Below are positions 25,875 to 34,243 of a DNA stretch of 64,000 nucleotides, in pieces. The notes below the pieces were generated by a model. The model worked only from the letters and a program-made list of their open reading frames with translations, did no database searches and was not told the DNA's origin. Location of the stretch: assembly GCF_000284035.1 (NCBI RefSeq), contig NC_016887.1, forward strand, positions 4,278,001 to 4,342,000, read 5' to 3'. Every line of letters begins with the position of its first letter. Within the stretch, counting starts at the first letter, position 1. Origin of the DNA: Nocardia cyriacigeorgica GUH-2 (GTDB taxonomy: Bacteria; Actinomycetota; Actinomycetes; Mycobacteriales; Mycobacteriaceae). The translations under genes and the position numbers were made by a program.

Positions 25875-26780
25875 ATGCCGTCACAGGTGCACGAGGTCTT
25901 CGTCGACATGTTTCGTACAGATCCGGAGCTGGCCGCCGGGCTACTCGCCGACGTCTTCGACATCGAACTACCCGACTATCGGGACGCACGGGCTTCCTCA
26001 TGCGACTTCACCGACGTTTCCCCGACCGAGTTCCGAGGGGATACGGCACTGGTATTCGCCGATGCGGCGGGCGTCCCTGTGCTCGGGATCATCGTCGAAG
26101 TCCAACTACGGAAGGACCACAGCCGTCAGTGGAGCTGGCCGGTGTACCTCGCCACCCTGCGGGCCCGACTTCGCTGCCCAACGTACTTGATGGTGTTCTG
26201 TCCAGACCGTGGAGTTGCGGCTTGGTCCGGGCGGCCGATAGATCTCGGACATCCCGGCATGATCCTGCGCCCGCTGGTTCTTGGTCCGGAGATCATACCA
26301 GCCGTCACTGATCCAGAATTCGCCAAGGCCGCTCCCGAACGCGCGGTACTGTCGGCCATCGCTCATGCGGACGGCCCAAACTCCGCCGAAGTATTCGAAT
26401 CCCTGGCCGCAGGCCTGGACAAAGCTGCCGATGACGTCGGCAAAATGTACTATGACCTGGTACTCGCGTTGCTTTCACCGGCAGCCAGGCACCGTCTGGA
26501 GGAATACATGAAGACCGTCGCCGCCAAGTACGAATATCAGAGCGACTTCGCCCGCAAGTACGTGGCCGAGGGCCGCGCCGAGGGCCGCGCCGAAGCACAC
26601 GCGGAGGCGGTCGCGGCGCGAGTCGATGCCCTACTGACGGTCCTCGAAGTTCGGTGGGGCACGATTCCCGGCGACGTTCGGGCCCGTGTCGCCGCCAGCA
26701 CAGATCTAAACCAGCTCAAGGCATGGACAGAACGTGCGAAGACCGCGAACAGCTCCGATGAGTTGTTCGCGGATCGCTAG
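25875..26780 (+). CDS. Rpn-like PD-(D/E)XK nuclease family protein
   Basis: 301 aa from ATG 25875; a further 12 codons upstream are open but carry no ribosome site. The N-terminal part resembles the Rpn/transposase-associated PD-(D/E)XK nucleases: VHEVFVDMFRTDPELAAGLL, a FADAAGVPVLGIIVEVQLRKD stretch with the E-x-Q catalytic-like pair, and RCPTYLMVFCPDRGVAAW. The C-terminus has a charged AEGRAEGRAEAHAEA repeat followed by a short helical domain ending TDLNQLKAWTERA. Its base composition looks less GC-rich than its neighbours, and it sits alone between two metabolic units, so horizontal acquisition is plausible. Nuclease activity is an inference. Confidence 0.68.
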   Translation: MPSQVHEVFVDMFRTDPELAAGLLADVFDIELPDYRDARASSCDFTDVSPTEFRGDTALVFADAAGVPVLGIIVEVQLRKDHSRQWSWPVYLATLRARLRCPTYLMVFCPDRGVAAWSGRPIDLGHPGMILRPLVLGPEIIPAVTDPEFAKAAPERAVLSAIAHADGPNSAEVFESLAAGLDKAADDVGKMYYDLVLALLSPAARHRLEEYMKTVAAKYEYQSDFARKYVAEGRAEGRAEAHAEAVAARVDALLTVLEVRWGTIPGDVRARVAASTDLNQLKAWTERAKTANSSDELFADR

Positions 26781-26792
26781 CGAAAGTCCACG

Positions 26793-27914
26793 TCAGGCGA
26801 CGACGAGTTCGCGTTGGTCGACGCCGACATACTCCGACAGCGGGCGGATCAACGCGTTCGACTGGGCCTGTTCGATGATGTGGGCGGTCCAGCCGGTGAT
26901 GCGGCTCAGGACGAAAATGGGGGTGAACAGGGGGATGTCGAAGCCCATCAGGTGGTAGGTGGGGCCGGTGGGGAAGTCGAGGTTGGGTTTGATGCCGGTG
27001 GTTTCGGCCATGGCGCGTTCCAGTTCGGTGTAGATGCGCAGCCAGCGGGTGTCGCCGGTGACGGCGGTGACGTCGTCCAAGGCGGCTTTCATGGTGGGGA
27101 CGCGGGAGTCGCCGTTCTTGTAGACGCGGTGGCCGAAACCCATCACCTTCTCGTTGTTCGCCAGCTTGGTCCGTAACCACTGCGCGGCGTGTTCGGGTTC
27201 GCCGATGGCGAGCATGTCGTGCATGACGGCTTCGTTGGCGCCGCCGTGCAGTGGGCCCTTCAGGGCGCCGATGGCCGCGGTTACCGCGCTGTAGAGATCG
27301 GAGCGGGTGGAGGTCACCACGCGCGCGGCGAAGGTGGAGGCGTTGAAACTGTGTTCGGCGTAGAGGATGAGCGAGGTTTCGAAGGCCCGCACGATGCGCG
27401 GATCGGGTACCGCCCCGAAGCACATGTTCAGGAAGTTCTCCGCGAATCCCAGATGGGAGTGCGGCGCAATGGGTTCCAGGCCGCGCCGACGCCGCATATC
27501 GGCGGCGACGACGGTCGGCAGCACCGCCGTCAGCCGCAGCGCCTTGGCCAGTAACGCCTTCTCATCGGGAACACCGGACAGATCCTCCGCCGGATCCTCG
27601 GACCCGAGATAGCTCACCACGGTGCGCACCACGTCCATCGGATGACAGCTGTCGGGCATCTTCTGCACCAGCGCCAGAATCGACCGGTCGGCCCGGCGCT
27701 GCGCCCGCTCCCGCTGGCACAACAGCTCCAGCTGTCCGATATTCGGCAGCTCGCCGTACCACAGCAGGTAGGCGACCTCCTCGAACGAGCAGTGGCGTGC
27801 CAGATCCTGCACGGCGTAACCGCGATAGGTCAGCGAATTGGTTTCGGGCACCACCTTCGAAATGCTGGTGGTGTCCACCACCACACCGGCGAGGCCCTTC
27901 TTGATCTCGGTCAT
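26793..27914 (-). CDS. prpC: 2-methylcitrate synthase
   Basis: 373 aa from ATG 27914, five bases after the prpB stop. It condenses propionyl-CoA with oxaloacetate. Citrate-synthase-fold catalytic regions are visible: SLTYRGYAVQDLA, PLHGGANEAV with the first histidine, VMGFGHRVYK with the second, and the later KPNLDFPTGPTYHLMG substrate loop. The family alone does not separate citrate from methylcitrate synthase; the tight link to prpD and prpB decides the call. It ends 12 bases from the convergent nuclease gene. Confidence 0.92.
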   Translation of the reverse strand: MTEIKKGLAGVVVDTTSISKVVPETNSLTYRGYAVQDLARHCSFEEVAYLLWYGELPNIGQLELLCQRERAQRRADRSILALVQKMPDSCHPMDVVRTVVSYLGSEDPAEDLSGVPDEKALLAKALRLTAVLPTVVAADMRRRRGLEPIAPHSHLGFAENFLNMCFGAVPDPRIVRAFETSLILYAEHSFNASTFAARVVTSTRSDLYSAVTAAIGALKGPLHGGANEAVMHDMLAIGEPEHAAQWLRTKLANNEKVMGFGHRVYKNGDSRVPTMKAALDDVTAVTGDTRWLRIYTELERAMAETTGIKPNLDFPTGPTYHLMGFDIPLFTPIFVLSRITGWTAHIIEQAQSNALIRPLSEYVGVDQRELVVA

Positions 27915-27919
27915 AGCGA

Positions 27920-28828
27920 TCACCCACTCACGGTGAAATTGAAGATTCCGGAATCGAAGTCGTTGTAGCGCTGATACTCCAGCAGTTCGTACAGCCGCGA
28001 CCGGGGTTGCATCCTGTCCAGCAGCCCGGCTTGCGTTCCGGTGGAGGCGATCTCACGCAACCCGTGTTCGACGGCGAACATGGCCAGCCGCAAGGTGGTG
28101 ACCGGATAGATCACCGCGTCGAACCCGATCGCCTCGAGCGTGCCCGCCGAGATCAGCTCCGACTTTCCGAACTCGGTCATATTGGCCAGCAGCGGAACAT
28201 CCACCGCCGCACGGAACTTCGCGAACTCGCTCGCGTCCGCCAGCGCCTCGGTGAAGATGAGGTCGGCGCCCGCATCGGCGTATGCCTTGGCCCGGTCGAT
28301 GGCCGCGTCCAGTCCCTCGATCGTCCTGGCGTCGGTGCGTGCGCAGATGACGAAGTTCGGGTCCCGCCGCGCCGACACCGCGGCCCGCAGCCGCCGCACC
28401 ATCTCGTCACGGGCGACCACCGCCTTCCCGTCGAGATGCCCGCATCGCTTCGGATTCACCTGGTCTTCGATATGGCAGGCGGCCAGGCCGGCGTCTTCGA
28501 GCAGGGTGACGGTGCGCGCGGCGTTCATCGGCTCACCGAATCCGGTGTCGGCGTCGATCAGCACCGGCAGATCGGTGACGCGCGCGATCTGACGGCCACG
28601 GTCGACGACCTCCGTCAGCGTGGTCAGCCCGATGTCGGGCAGCGCCAGCTCGGCCGACACCACCGCACCCGACACATAGACGCCCTCGAACCCCAATTCC
28701 TGGATCAGCTTCGCGACCAGCGGGTTGAACGCCCCCGGCAGCCGCAGGATGCGGTCGCCGGCCAGCCCGGCCCGCAAAACGATCCGCTTCTCGGCCGCGC
28801 TGGTGGCGGCGGCGAGCAGGCCCGTCAT
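27920..28828 (-). CDS. prpB: 2-methylisocitrate lyase
   Basis: 302 aa. It cleaves 2-methylisocitrate to pyruvate and succinate. The isocitrate-lyase-superfamily catalytic loop KRCGH is at 127-131, preceded by VLIDADTGFGEP (metal-binding aspartates), and ICARTDAR follows. Its ATG shares one base with the prpD stop. It is shorter than true isocitrate lyases (over 420 aa), consistent with PrpB. Confidence 0.95.
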   Translation of the reverse strand: MTGLLAAATSAAEKRIVLRAGLAGDRILRLPGAFNPLVAKLIQELGFEGVYVSGAVVSAELALPDIGLTTLTEVVDRGRQIARVTDLPVLIDADTGFGEPMNAARTVTLLEDAGLAACHIEDQVNPKRCGHLDGKAVVARDEMVRRLRAAVSARRDPNFVICARTDARTIEGLDAAIDRAKAYADAGADLIFTEALADASEFAKFRAAVDVPLLANMTEFGKSELISAGTLEAIGFDAVIYPVTTLRLAMFAVEHGLREIASTGTQAGLLDRMQPRSRLYELLEYQRYNDFDSGIFNFTVSG

Positions 28829-30351
28829 CAGAACACGCCCTCGGGGATCGCCGGTGCCGCCGCGAGCACCTGTTCGGACACGGTGAACGTGAGCTGATCG
28901 AGTTCCCCGGCGGCCAGCTCGGGTGCGCGTTGCGCCGCGTCGAGGAAGCGGCGTCGTTCGGCGTCATCGAGCACGCCCTCGGTCAGTACGGCGAATTTCT
29001 CGAGGTACTGCTCGCGCCCGAACGGCCGCGCCCCCAGCGGATGCGCGTCGGCCACCGCCAGCTCATCGGTGATGGTCTCACCGCTCTTCAAGGTCACCAC
29101 GGCCCGTGCACCGAATGCCTTTTCGCCGGGATCGGTGGAGTGATAACGCCGGGTCCATTCCGGATCCTCGACGGTGGAGATCTTGCGCCACAGTTCGACG
29201 GTGTCGGGCCGCTGCGCGCGTTCGGGTGCGTAGGAACGCTCGTGGTGCCAGACGCCGTCCTGCAAGGCGACCGCGAAGATATACGGCACCGAGTGGTCGA
29301 GGGTTTCCCGGCTGGCGTGCGGGTCGAACTTCTGCGGATCACCGGATCCGGTGCCGATCACCACATGGGTGTGGTGGCTGGTGTGCAGCACTATCGAGGC
29401 GATCTGATCGAGATCACCGATCCGCGAACGCATCCGGCGGGCGAGGTCGATCGGCGCCTGACTCTGGTATTCGGCCGAATGTTCCTTGGTGTAGCTGTCG
29501 AGGATGGCCAGCTTCGGCTCACCGGGGCCAGGCAGCGGCACCCGGTATTCGGCATCGGGCCCGCCGAGCAGCCACGCGATGACGCCATCGGCACCCTCCC
29601 AGATCGGCGACGGCGCACCCTCGCCGCGCATCGCCCGATCGACCGCCTCGATCCCCATCTTCCCGGCGAACGCCGGCGCGTACGCCTTCCAGCTGGAGAT
29701 CTCGCCCTTGCGTGACTGCCGGGTGGCGGTGGTGGTGTGCAGCGCCTGGCCGATGGCCTGGTAGATGGTCTCGGCATCCAGCCCGAGCAGAGTGCCGAGT
29801 CCGGCCGCGACGGAGGGCCCGAGGTGGGCGACGTGATCGATCTTGTGCTCGTGCAGGCAGATTCCGCGCACCAGATCCATCTGGATCTCGTACCCGGTGG
29901 CCAGCCCGCGGACCAGGTCGGCGCCGCTCCGGCCGGTGTGCTGGGCGACGGCCAGGATCGCCGGGATGTTGTCACCCGGATGCGAGTATTCGGCGGCCAG
30001 GAAGGTGTCGTGGAAATCGAGTTCGCGCACCGCGACCCCATTGGCCCAGGCCGCCCACTCCGGCGACACCACCCGCCCGGCCGGCAGCCCGAACACCGTC
30101 GACCCGGCCCGTCCCGTTCGCGGAAGATAGCCCGGCGCCAGAGCTTGCGCCCGGGCCGCGGCCACCGGCCTGCGCACCAGTGCGGCCGCCGCGACCGCGG
30201 CATTGTCGATGATCCGGTTGACGATCATCTCCCGCACCGCGTCGGTCACCTCGACCGGATCGACGGCGACCTCGGCGATCTTGGTGGCCAGATGCTCGGC
30301 CCGCGGGAAGTCCTCCGCGGATCCGCGAGCGCGTACGATGTGGGTCTTCAT
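28828..30351 (-). CDS. prpD: 2-methylcitrate dehydratase
   Basis: 507 aa from ATG 30351, with GGAGGAC two bases upstream; 14 further codons open upstream are rejected. It dehydrates 2-methylcitrate to methylaconitate/isocitrate. MmgE/PrpD family blocks include SVFGLPAGR-like STVFGLPAGRVVSPEWAAWANG, FHDTFLAAEYSHPGDNIPAILA, EIQMDLVRGICLHEHKIDHVAHLG, and SRKGEISSWKAYAPAFAGK. It is the first gene of the leftward prpD-prpB-prpC operon. Confidence 0.95.
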   Translation of the reverse strand: MKTHIVRARGSAEDFPRAEHLATKIAEVAVDPVEVTDAVREMIVNRIIDNAAVAAAALVRRPVAAARAQALAPGYLPRTGRAGSTVFGLPAGRVVSPEWAAWANGVAVRELDFHDTFLAAEYSHPGDNIPAILAVAQHTGRSGADLVRGLATGYEIQMDLVRGICLHEHKIDHVAHLGPSVAAGLGTLLGLDAETIYQAIGQALHTTTATRQSRKGEISSWKAYAPAFAGKMGIEAVDRAMRGEGAPSPIWEGADGVIAWLLGGPDAEYRVPLPGPGEPKLAILDSYTKEHSAEYQSQAPIDLARRMRSRIGDLDQIASIVLHTSHHTHVVIGTGSGDPQKFDPHASRETLDHSVPYIFAVALQDGVWHHERSYAPERAQRPDTVELWRKISTVEDPEWTRRYHSTDPGEKAFGARAVVTLKSGETITDELAVADAHPLGARPFGREQYLEKFAVLTEGVLDDAERRRFLDAAQRAPELAAGELDQLTFTVSEQVLAAAPAIPEGVF

Positions 30352-30502
30352 GCGTCCTCCGCACTGTGGGCGATCACTTCCGATACTTCGCACGCTACGC
30401 AGCTACCGCATCCCGCAAAACACCTTGCATACGCGGATTTTTGTGGGTAACAACCGGCGTTTTTGCGATGTTTGCGAATAAGCCGGGGTACGATCGCTGC
30501 CC
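30352..30502. promoter_or_regulatory. Divergent prpDBC / prpR control region
   Basis: Contains TTTGCGA at 30462-30468 and 30471-30477 (nine bases apart), and an inverted copy CGCAAAA at 30414-30420 that is the exact complement of TTTTGCG at 30461-30467. RamB/PrpR-type regulators are known to bind TTTGCAAA-like sites, so these are candidate PrpR operators. A -10 TACGAT at 30489-30494 lies eight bases before the prpR GTG, pointing to a leaderless prpR message. Confidence 0.55.
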
Positions 30503-31924
30503 GTGCGAAAGATGTACGCCGGGGCCCGGCTGCGACGGTTGCGCGAAGAACGGCGGATGACCCAGGCCGCGCTGGCGAAATCGCTGGATCTGTCGCCGAG
30601 CTACCTCAATCAGCTCGAACGCGATCAACGCCCGCTCACCATTCCGGTGCTACTCAAGCTCAACTCCACCTTCGACCTCGATGTGCAGTTCTTCGCCGCC
30701 GACTCCGATGCCCGGCTGGTGTCGGACCTGCACGAGGTCCTGGTCGACGCGGCAGGCGGCGAGAGCGCGCCACTGACCGAGATCGAGGAACTGGCCACCC
30801 GGCAGCCGGAGATCGCGCGGCTGGTGGTGGCCATGCATCGCCGGTTACGCACCGCGACCGATCAGCTCGATCTGTTCTCGGCGCGCGTCGCGGCACCGGC
30901 GGGCGCGGCCGGTGTGCCCGCGCCCTACGAGGACGTGCGCGATTTCTTCTACGACCACCACAACCACATCGGCCGCTTGGATCTGGCAGCCGAGCGCCTG
31001 TTCGACGAATGCGGGCTCTCGATCGGCTCCCTGGACCGGCAGCTGGCCCGGGTGGCCGAGGAGCGCGCCGGCGTGACGGTGCTGGTGCGCGGCGACGGCG
31101 CCGACTCCTCGGTTCCCAAGCGCCGCTACGACCCCGACAGCCGCACCCTCACCCTGGCCCGCCGCTTGCGGCCCGGGCAGCGCGCCTTCCAGATCGCCAC
31201 CACCCTGGCATTCCTGCTCTACAGCAACGAACTCGACGCCGTGCTGAGCGAAGCTCCCGCGCTGGCCGGCGAATCCCGCACACTGGCCCGTATCGGGCTG
31301 GCCAACTACTTCGCCGGTGCGCTGGTCCTGCCGTACGGACGTTTCCTGCGATCGGCGGAGGAACTGCGCTACGACATCGACCTGCTCGGCCTGCGTTTCG
31401 AAGTCGGGTTCGAAACCATCTGCCATCGGCTGAGCACCCTGCAACGCCAGGGTCAGCGCGGAGTGCCGTTCTTCTTCGTCCGCACCGACCGCGCCGGCAA
31501 CATCTCGAAACGGCAGTCCGCCACTGCCTTCCATTTCTCCCGCGTCGGCGGCAGCTGCCCGCTGTGGGTGGTGCACGAGGCGTTCGCCCATCCCGGCCGC
31601 ATCCTCACCCAGGTCTCCGAGATGCCCGACGGGCGGCGCTATTTCTGGATCGCGCGCAGCGCCATGATGGCGCCGCAGGGGTTCGGCACGATGGCCAAGA
31701 ATTTCGCCATCGGCCTCGGCTGCGATATCGAATACGCCGACCGGCTGGTGTATTCCAAGGGCATCCAGCTCGACGATCCGGCCACCGCCGTGCCGATCGG
31801 CGCCGGATGCAAGGTGTGCGACCGGCCGGCCTGCCCGCAGCGGGCGTTCCCGCAGATCGGCAGCGCGCTGGCGGTCAGCGAGGAGGTGTCGGCGGATCTG
31901 CCGTACCCGCGGGTGCGGGCCTGA
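30503..31924 (+). CDS. prpR: PrpR-type regulator of methylcitrate genes
   Basis: 473 aa from GTG 30503 (ATG 30512 also possible). The N-terminal XRE helix-turn-helix is LRRLREERRMTQAALAKSLDLSPSYLNQLERDQRPL. It is followed by an IrrE/ImmA-like region lacking an obvious HExxH, then the short-chain fatty-acyl-responsive domain (DUF2083), which ends in the cysteine cluster C436, C439, C444 (CKVCDRPACPQR). In M. tuberculosis, PrpR binds CoA thioesters and an iron-sulfur cluster; the same is inferred here. It is divergent from prpDBC and convergent with recG, five bases apart. Confidence 0.9.
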   Translation: MRKMYAGARLRRLREERRMTQAALAKSLDLSPSYLNQLERDQRPLTIPVLLKLNSTFDLDVQFFAADSDARLVSDLHEVLVDAAGGESAPLTEIEELATRQPEIARLVVAMHRRLRTATDQLDLFSARVAAPAGAAGVPAPYEDVRDFFYDHHNHIGRLDLAAERLFDECGLSIGSLDRQLARVAEERAGVTVLVRGDGADSSVPKRRYDPDSRTLTLARRLRPGQRAFQIATTLAFLLYSNELDAVLSEAPALAGESRTLARIGLANYFAGALVLPYGRFLRSAEELRYDIDLLGLRFEVGFETICHRLSTLQRQGQRGVPFFFVRTDRAGNISKRQSATAFHFSRVGGSCPLWVVHEAFAHPGRILTQVSEMPDGRRYFWIARSAMMAPQGFGTMAKNFAIGLGCDIEYADRLVYSKGIQLDDPATAVPIGAGCKVCDRPACPQRAFPQIGSALAVSEEVSADLPYPRVRA

Positions 31925-31929
31925 GCCGA

Positions 31930-34200
31930 TCAGGATTTGGCCAGGTACTCCAGGCGTTCGGAGTCGACGGCGGCGTGCATCATGGCCGCCAGGCCCGGAT
32001 GCCGGGTCAGACCCGGATCCTGTTCGACCAGTTCGCGCGCGAGTTGCTGTGCGGCGGTGATGACTTCGAGATCGTCGAGCAGCGACAGCAGCCGCAGTGA
32101 GCGCGCGGTACCCGACTGCGCCGAGCCGAGCACATCGCCTTCCCGGCGCTGACGCAGGTCGAGCACCGCCAGCTCGAAGCCGTCGGTGGTGGCGGCGACC
32201 GCTTCCAGCCGGGTCATCGCCGGACCACCCGGGGCGGCGTCGGTGATCAACAGGCACAGGCCCGGATGCTTACCGCGGCCGATGCGCCCGCGCAGCTGAT
32301 GCAACTGGCTGACGCCGAACCGGTCGGCGTCCACGATCACCATCACGGTGGCATTGGGCACGTCGACGCCGACCTCGACGACGGTGGTGCAGACCAGCAC
32401 GTCGATGCTGCCCTCGTTGAACTCCCGCATCACCTGGTCTTTGTCATCGGAGGGCATGCGCCCGTGCAACAGGCCCACCCGCACATCCGCCAGCGGTCCG
32501 GTGCGCAGCTGATCGAAGACGTCCAGCACCGCTTGCGTAGTGGGCCCTTCGTTGCCTTCGGCCTTGGACTTCCCGTTGCGCGATTTGCCGTTGCCGTCCT
32601 CGTCGTCGCCGATGCGTGAGCACACCACGTACGCCTGCCTGCCCGCGCGCACCTCCTCGGTGATCCGCTCCCAGGCCCGGTCCACCCAGTTCGGATGCAC
32701 CCGGCGCGGCACCACCTTGGAGGTGATCGGTGAGCGTCCGCGCGGGAGTTCGGTCAGGGTGGAGGTCTCCAGATCCCCGAGCGTGGTCATGGCGATGGTG
32801 CGTGGAATCGGGGTCGCGGTCATGACCAGCAGATGCGGCGTAGAACCCGCTTTCGCCTTCGCGCGCAAGGCGTCTCGCTGTTCTACACCGAAGCGATGCT
32901 GTTCGTCGACGACGACCATGCCCAGATCGAAGAACTCCACCGCATCCTGGATCAGGGCGTGCGTGCCGATCACGATTCCCGCCTCACCGGTGACCGCCGC
33001 GAGCAGGGCGGCGCGCTTGGCACCGGCCGACATGGAGCCGGTTACCAGCGTCACCTGGGTGGCATGCTCGGCGGCGCCGAGTTCACCGGCCTGGCCGAGC
33101 TCGCCGAGCATGCCGCGTAGTGACCGATAGTGTTGGGCGGCCAGCACTTCGGTGGGCGCGAGCAGCGCGCACTGCTGGCCGGCGTCGATCACTTGCAGCA
33201 TCGCGTGCAACGCGACAATCGTCTTACCCGAACCCACCTCGCCTTGCAGCAGGCGATGCATCGGCTGCTCGCGCGACAGGTCCGCGGAGATCTCCTCGAT
33301 CACCTGCCGCTGCCCGGCGGTGAGCTCGAACGGCAGCCGCTGGTCGAAGGCGGCCGCGATGCCGTCGGTGCGCGGCGGGCAGGGTTTCGCGGTCCGCGCC
33401 GACACCTCGTGGCGGCGTTCGGCGAGCACCAATTGCAGCGCCAGCGCCTCGTCGAAACGCAGCCGCTGCTTCGCCTGTTCGATATCGAGCTTGTGTTCGG
33501 GTAGATGGATCAGGCGCAGGGCATCCGATACCGCCATCAGCTGATGTTCGTCGCGAACCGCTTCCGGCAGGGGATCATCGATCGGATCGAGCTGATCGAG
33601 CACCTGCCGCACACACGCCAGGATTTCCCAGCTCTGCACCTTGGCGGTGGCCGGGTAGACCGGGATGAACTCGCGCTCGAAGAACGACATGTCCACTCCG
33701 CCCGCGTCTTTGGCGCTCTGGGCGATACCGCGCAGGTCCCCGCCGCCACGCACGGTGGTGAGGGTGGGCGTCGCCTCGTCGCCGTTCTCCGGCAGGATCA
33801 GGTAGCCGGGATGGCTCAGATTCCATTGCCCGGGCCGCCAATAGTTCACCGTGCCCGACATCATCGCCCGCACACCCTCGCGGACCACATACTTCACCTT
33901 GTCGCCGTTGAAGAAGGTGACGTCGACACCCTTACCCGTGCCGGTATCGAGCACCACCTTGAGCAGGGACCCGCGGCGCTGGCGCATCGGCTTGAGTTCG
34001 GCCTTGGTGACCCGCCCGATGACGGTGATGTGCGAGCCGTCCTCGGGCTCGTCCTCGGTCAGCGGCTGGCCCTGGGTGGCGTAGCGCAGCGGATAGTGCC
34101 GCAGCAGATCCTCGACGGTGTGCATATCGAAGGCATCGGCCAGCGAGGCGGCCGCCTTCGCGCCGAGTAGATGGTCGAGCCGATCGCTCAGTGTTGCCAT
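31930..34200 (-). CDS. recG: ATP-dependent DNA helicase RecG
   Basis: 756 aa. It is a branch-migration and fork-regression helicase. The N-terminal wedge/OB domain occupies about 1-250. The helicase core carries Walker A LLQGEVGSGKT (about 310), the DEQH box in MVVVDEQHRFGVEQR, TATPIPRT, and the C-terminal motifs VCTTVVEVGVDVPNA and QLRGRIGRGKHPG. There is a poly-charged insert GDDEDGNGKSRNGKSKAEGN after VCSRI. It follows the DAK2 gene by 43 bases, an association also found in many firmicutes and actinobacteria. Confidence 0.97.
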   Translation of the reverse strand: MATLSDRLDHLLGAKAAASLADAFDMHTVEDLLRHYPLRYATQGQPLTEDEPEDGSHITVIGRVTKAELKPMRQRRGSLLKVVLDTGTGKGVDVTFFNGDKVKYVVREGVRAMMSGTVNYWRPGQWNLSHPGYLILPENGDEATPTLTTVRGGGDLRGIAQSAKDAGGVDMSFFEREFIPVYPATAKVQSWEILACVRQVLDQLDPIDDPLPEAVRDEHQLMAVSDALRLIHLPEHKLDIEQAKQRLRFDEALALQLVLAERRHEVSARTAKPCPPRTDGIAAAFDQRLPFELTAGQRQVIEEISADLSREQPMHRLLQGEVGSGKTIVALHAMLQVIDAGQQCALLAPTEVLAAQHYRSLRGMLGELGQAGELGAAEHATQVTLVTGSMSAGAKRAALLAAVTGEAGIVIGTHALIQDAVEFFDLGMVVVDEQHRFGVEQRDALRAKAKAGSTPHLLVMTATPIPRTIAMTTLGDLETSTLTELPRGRSPITSKVVPRRVHPNWVDRAWERITEEVRAGRQAYVVCSRIGDDEDGNGKSRNGKSKAEGNEGPTTQAVLDVFDQLRTGPLADVRVGLLHGRMPSDDKDQVMREFNEGSIDVLVCTTVVEVGVDVPNATVMVIVDADRFGVSQLHQLRGRIGRGKHPGLCLLITDAAPGGPAMTRLEAVAATTDGFELAVLDLRQRREGDVLGSAQSGTARSLRLLSLLDDLEVITAAQQLARELVEQDPGLTRHPGLAAMMHAAVDSERLEYLAKS

Positions 34201-34243
34201 GACCTCGTTCCCGCCGCCGTCGCCTGCGTCATCTCGCGCACCG

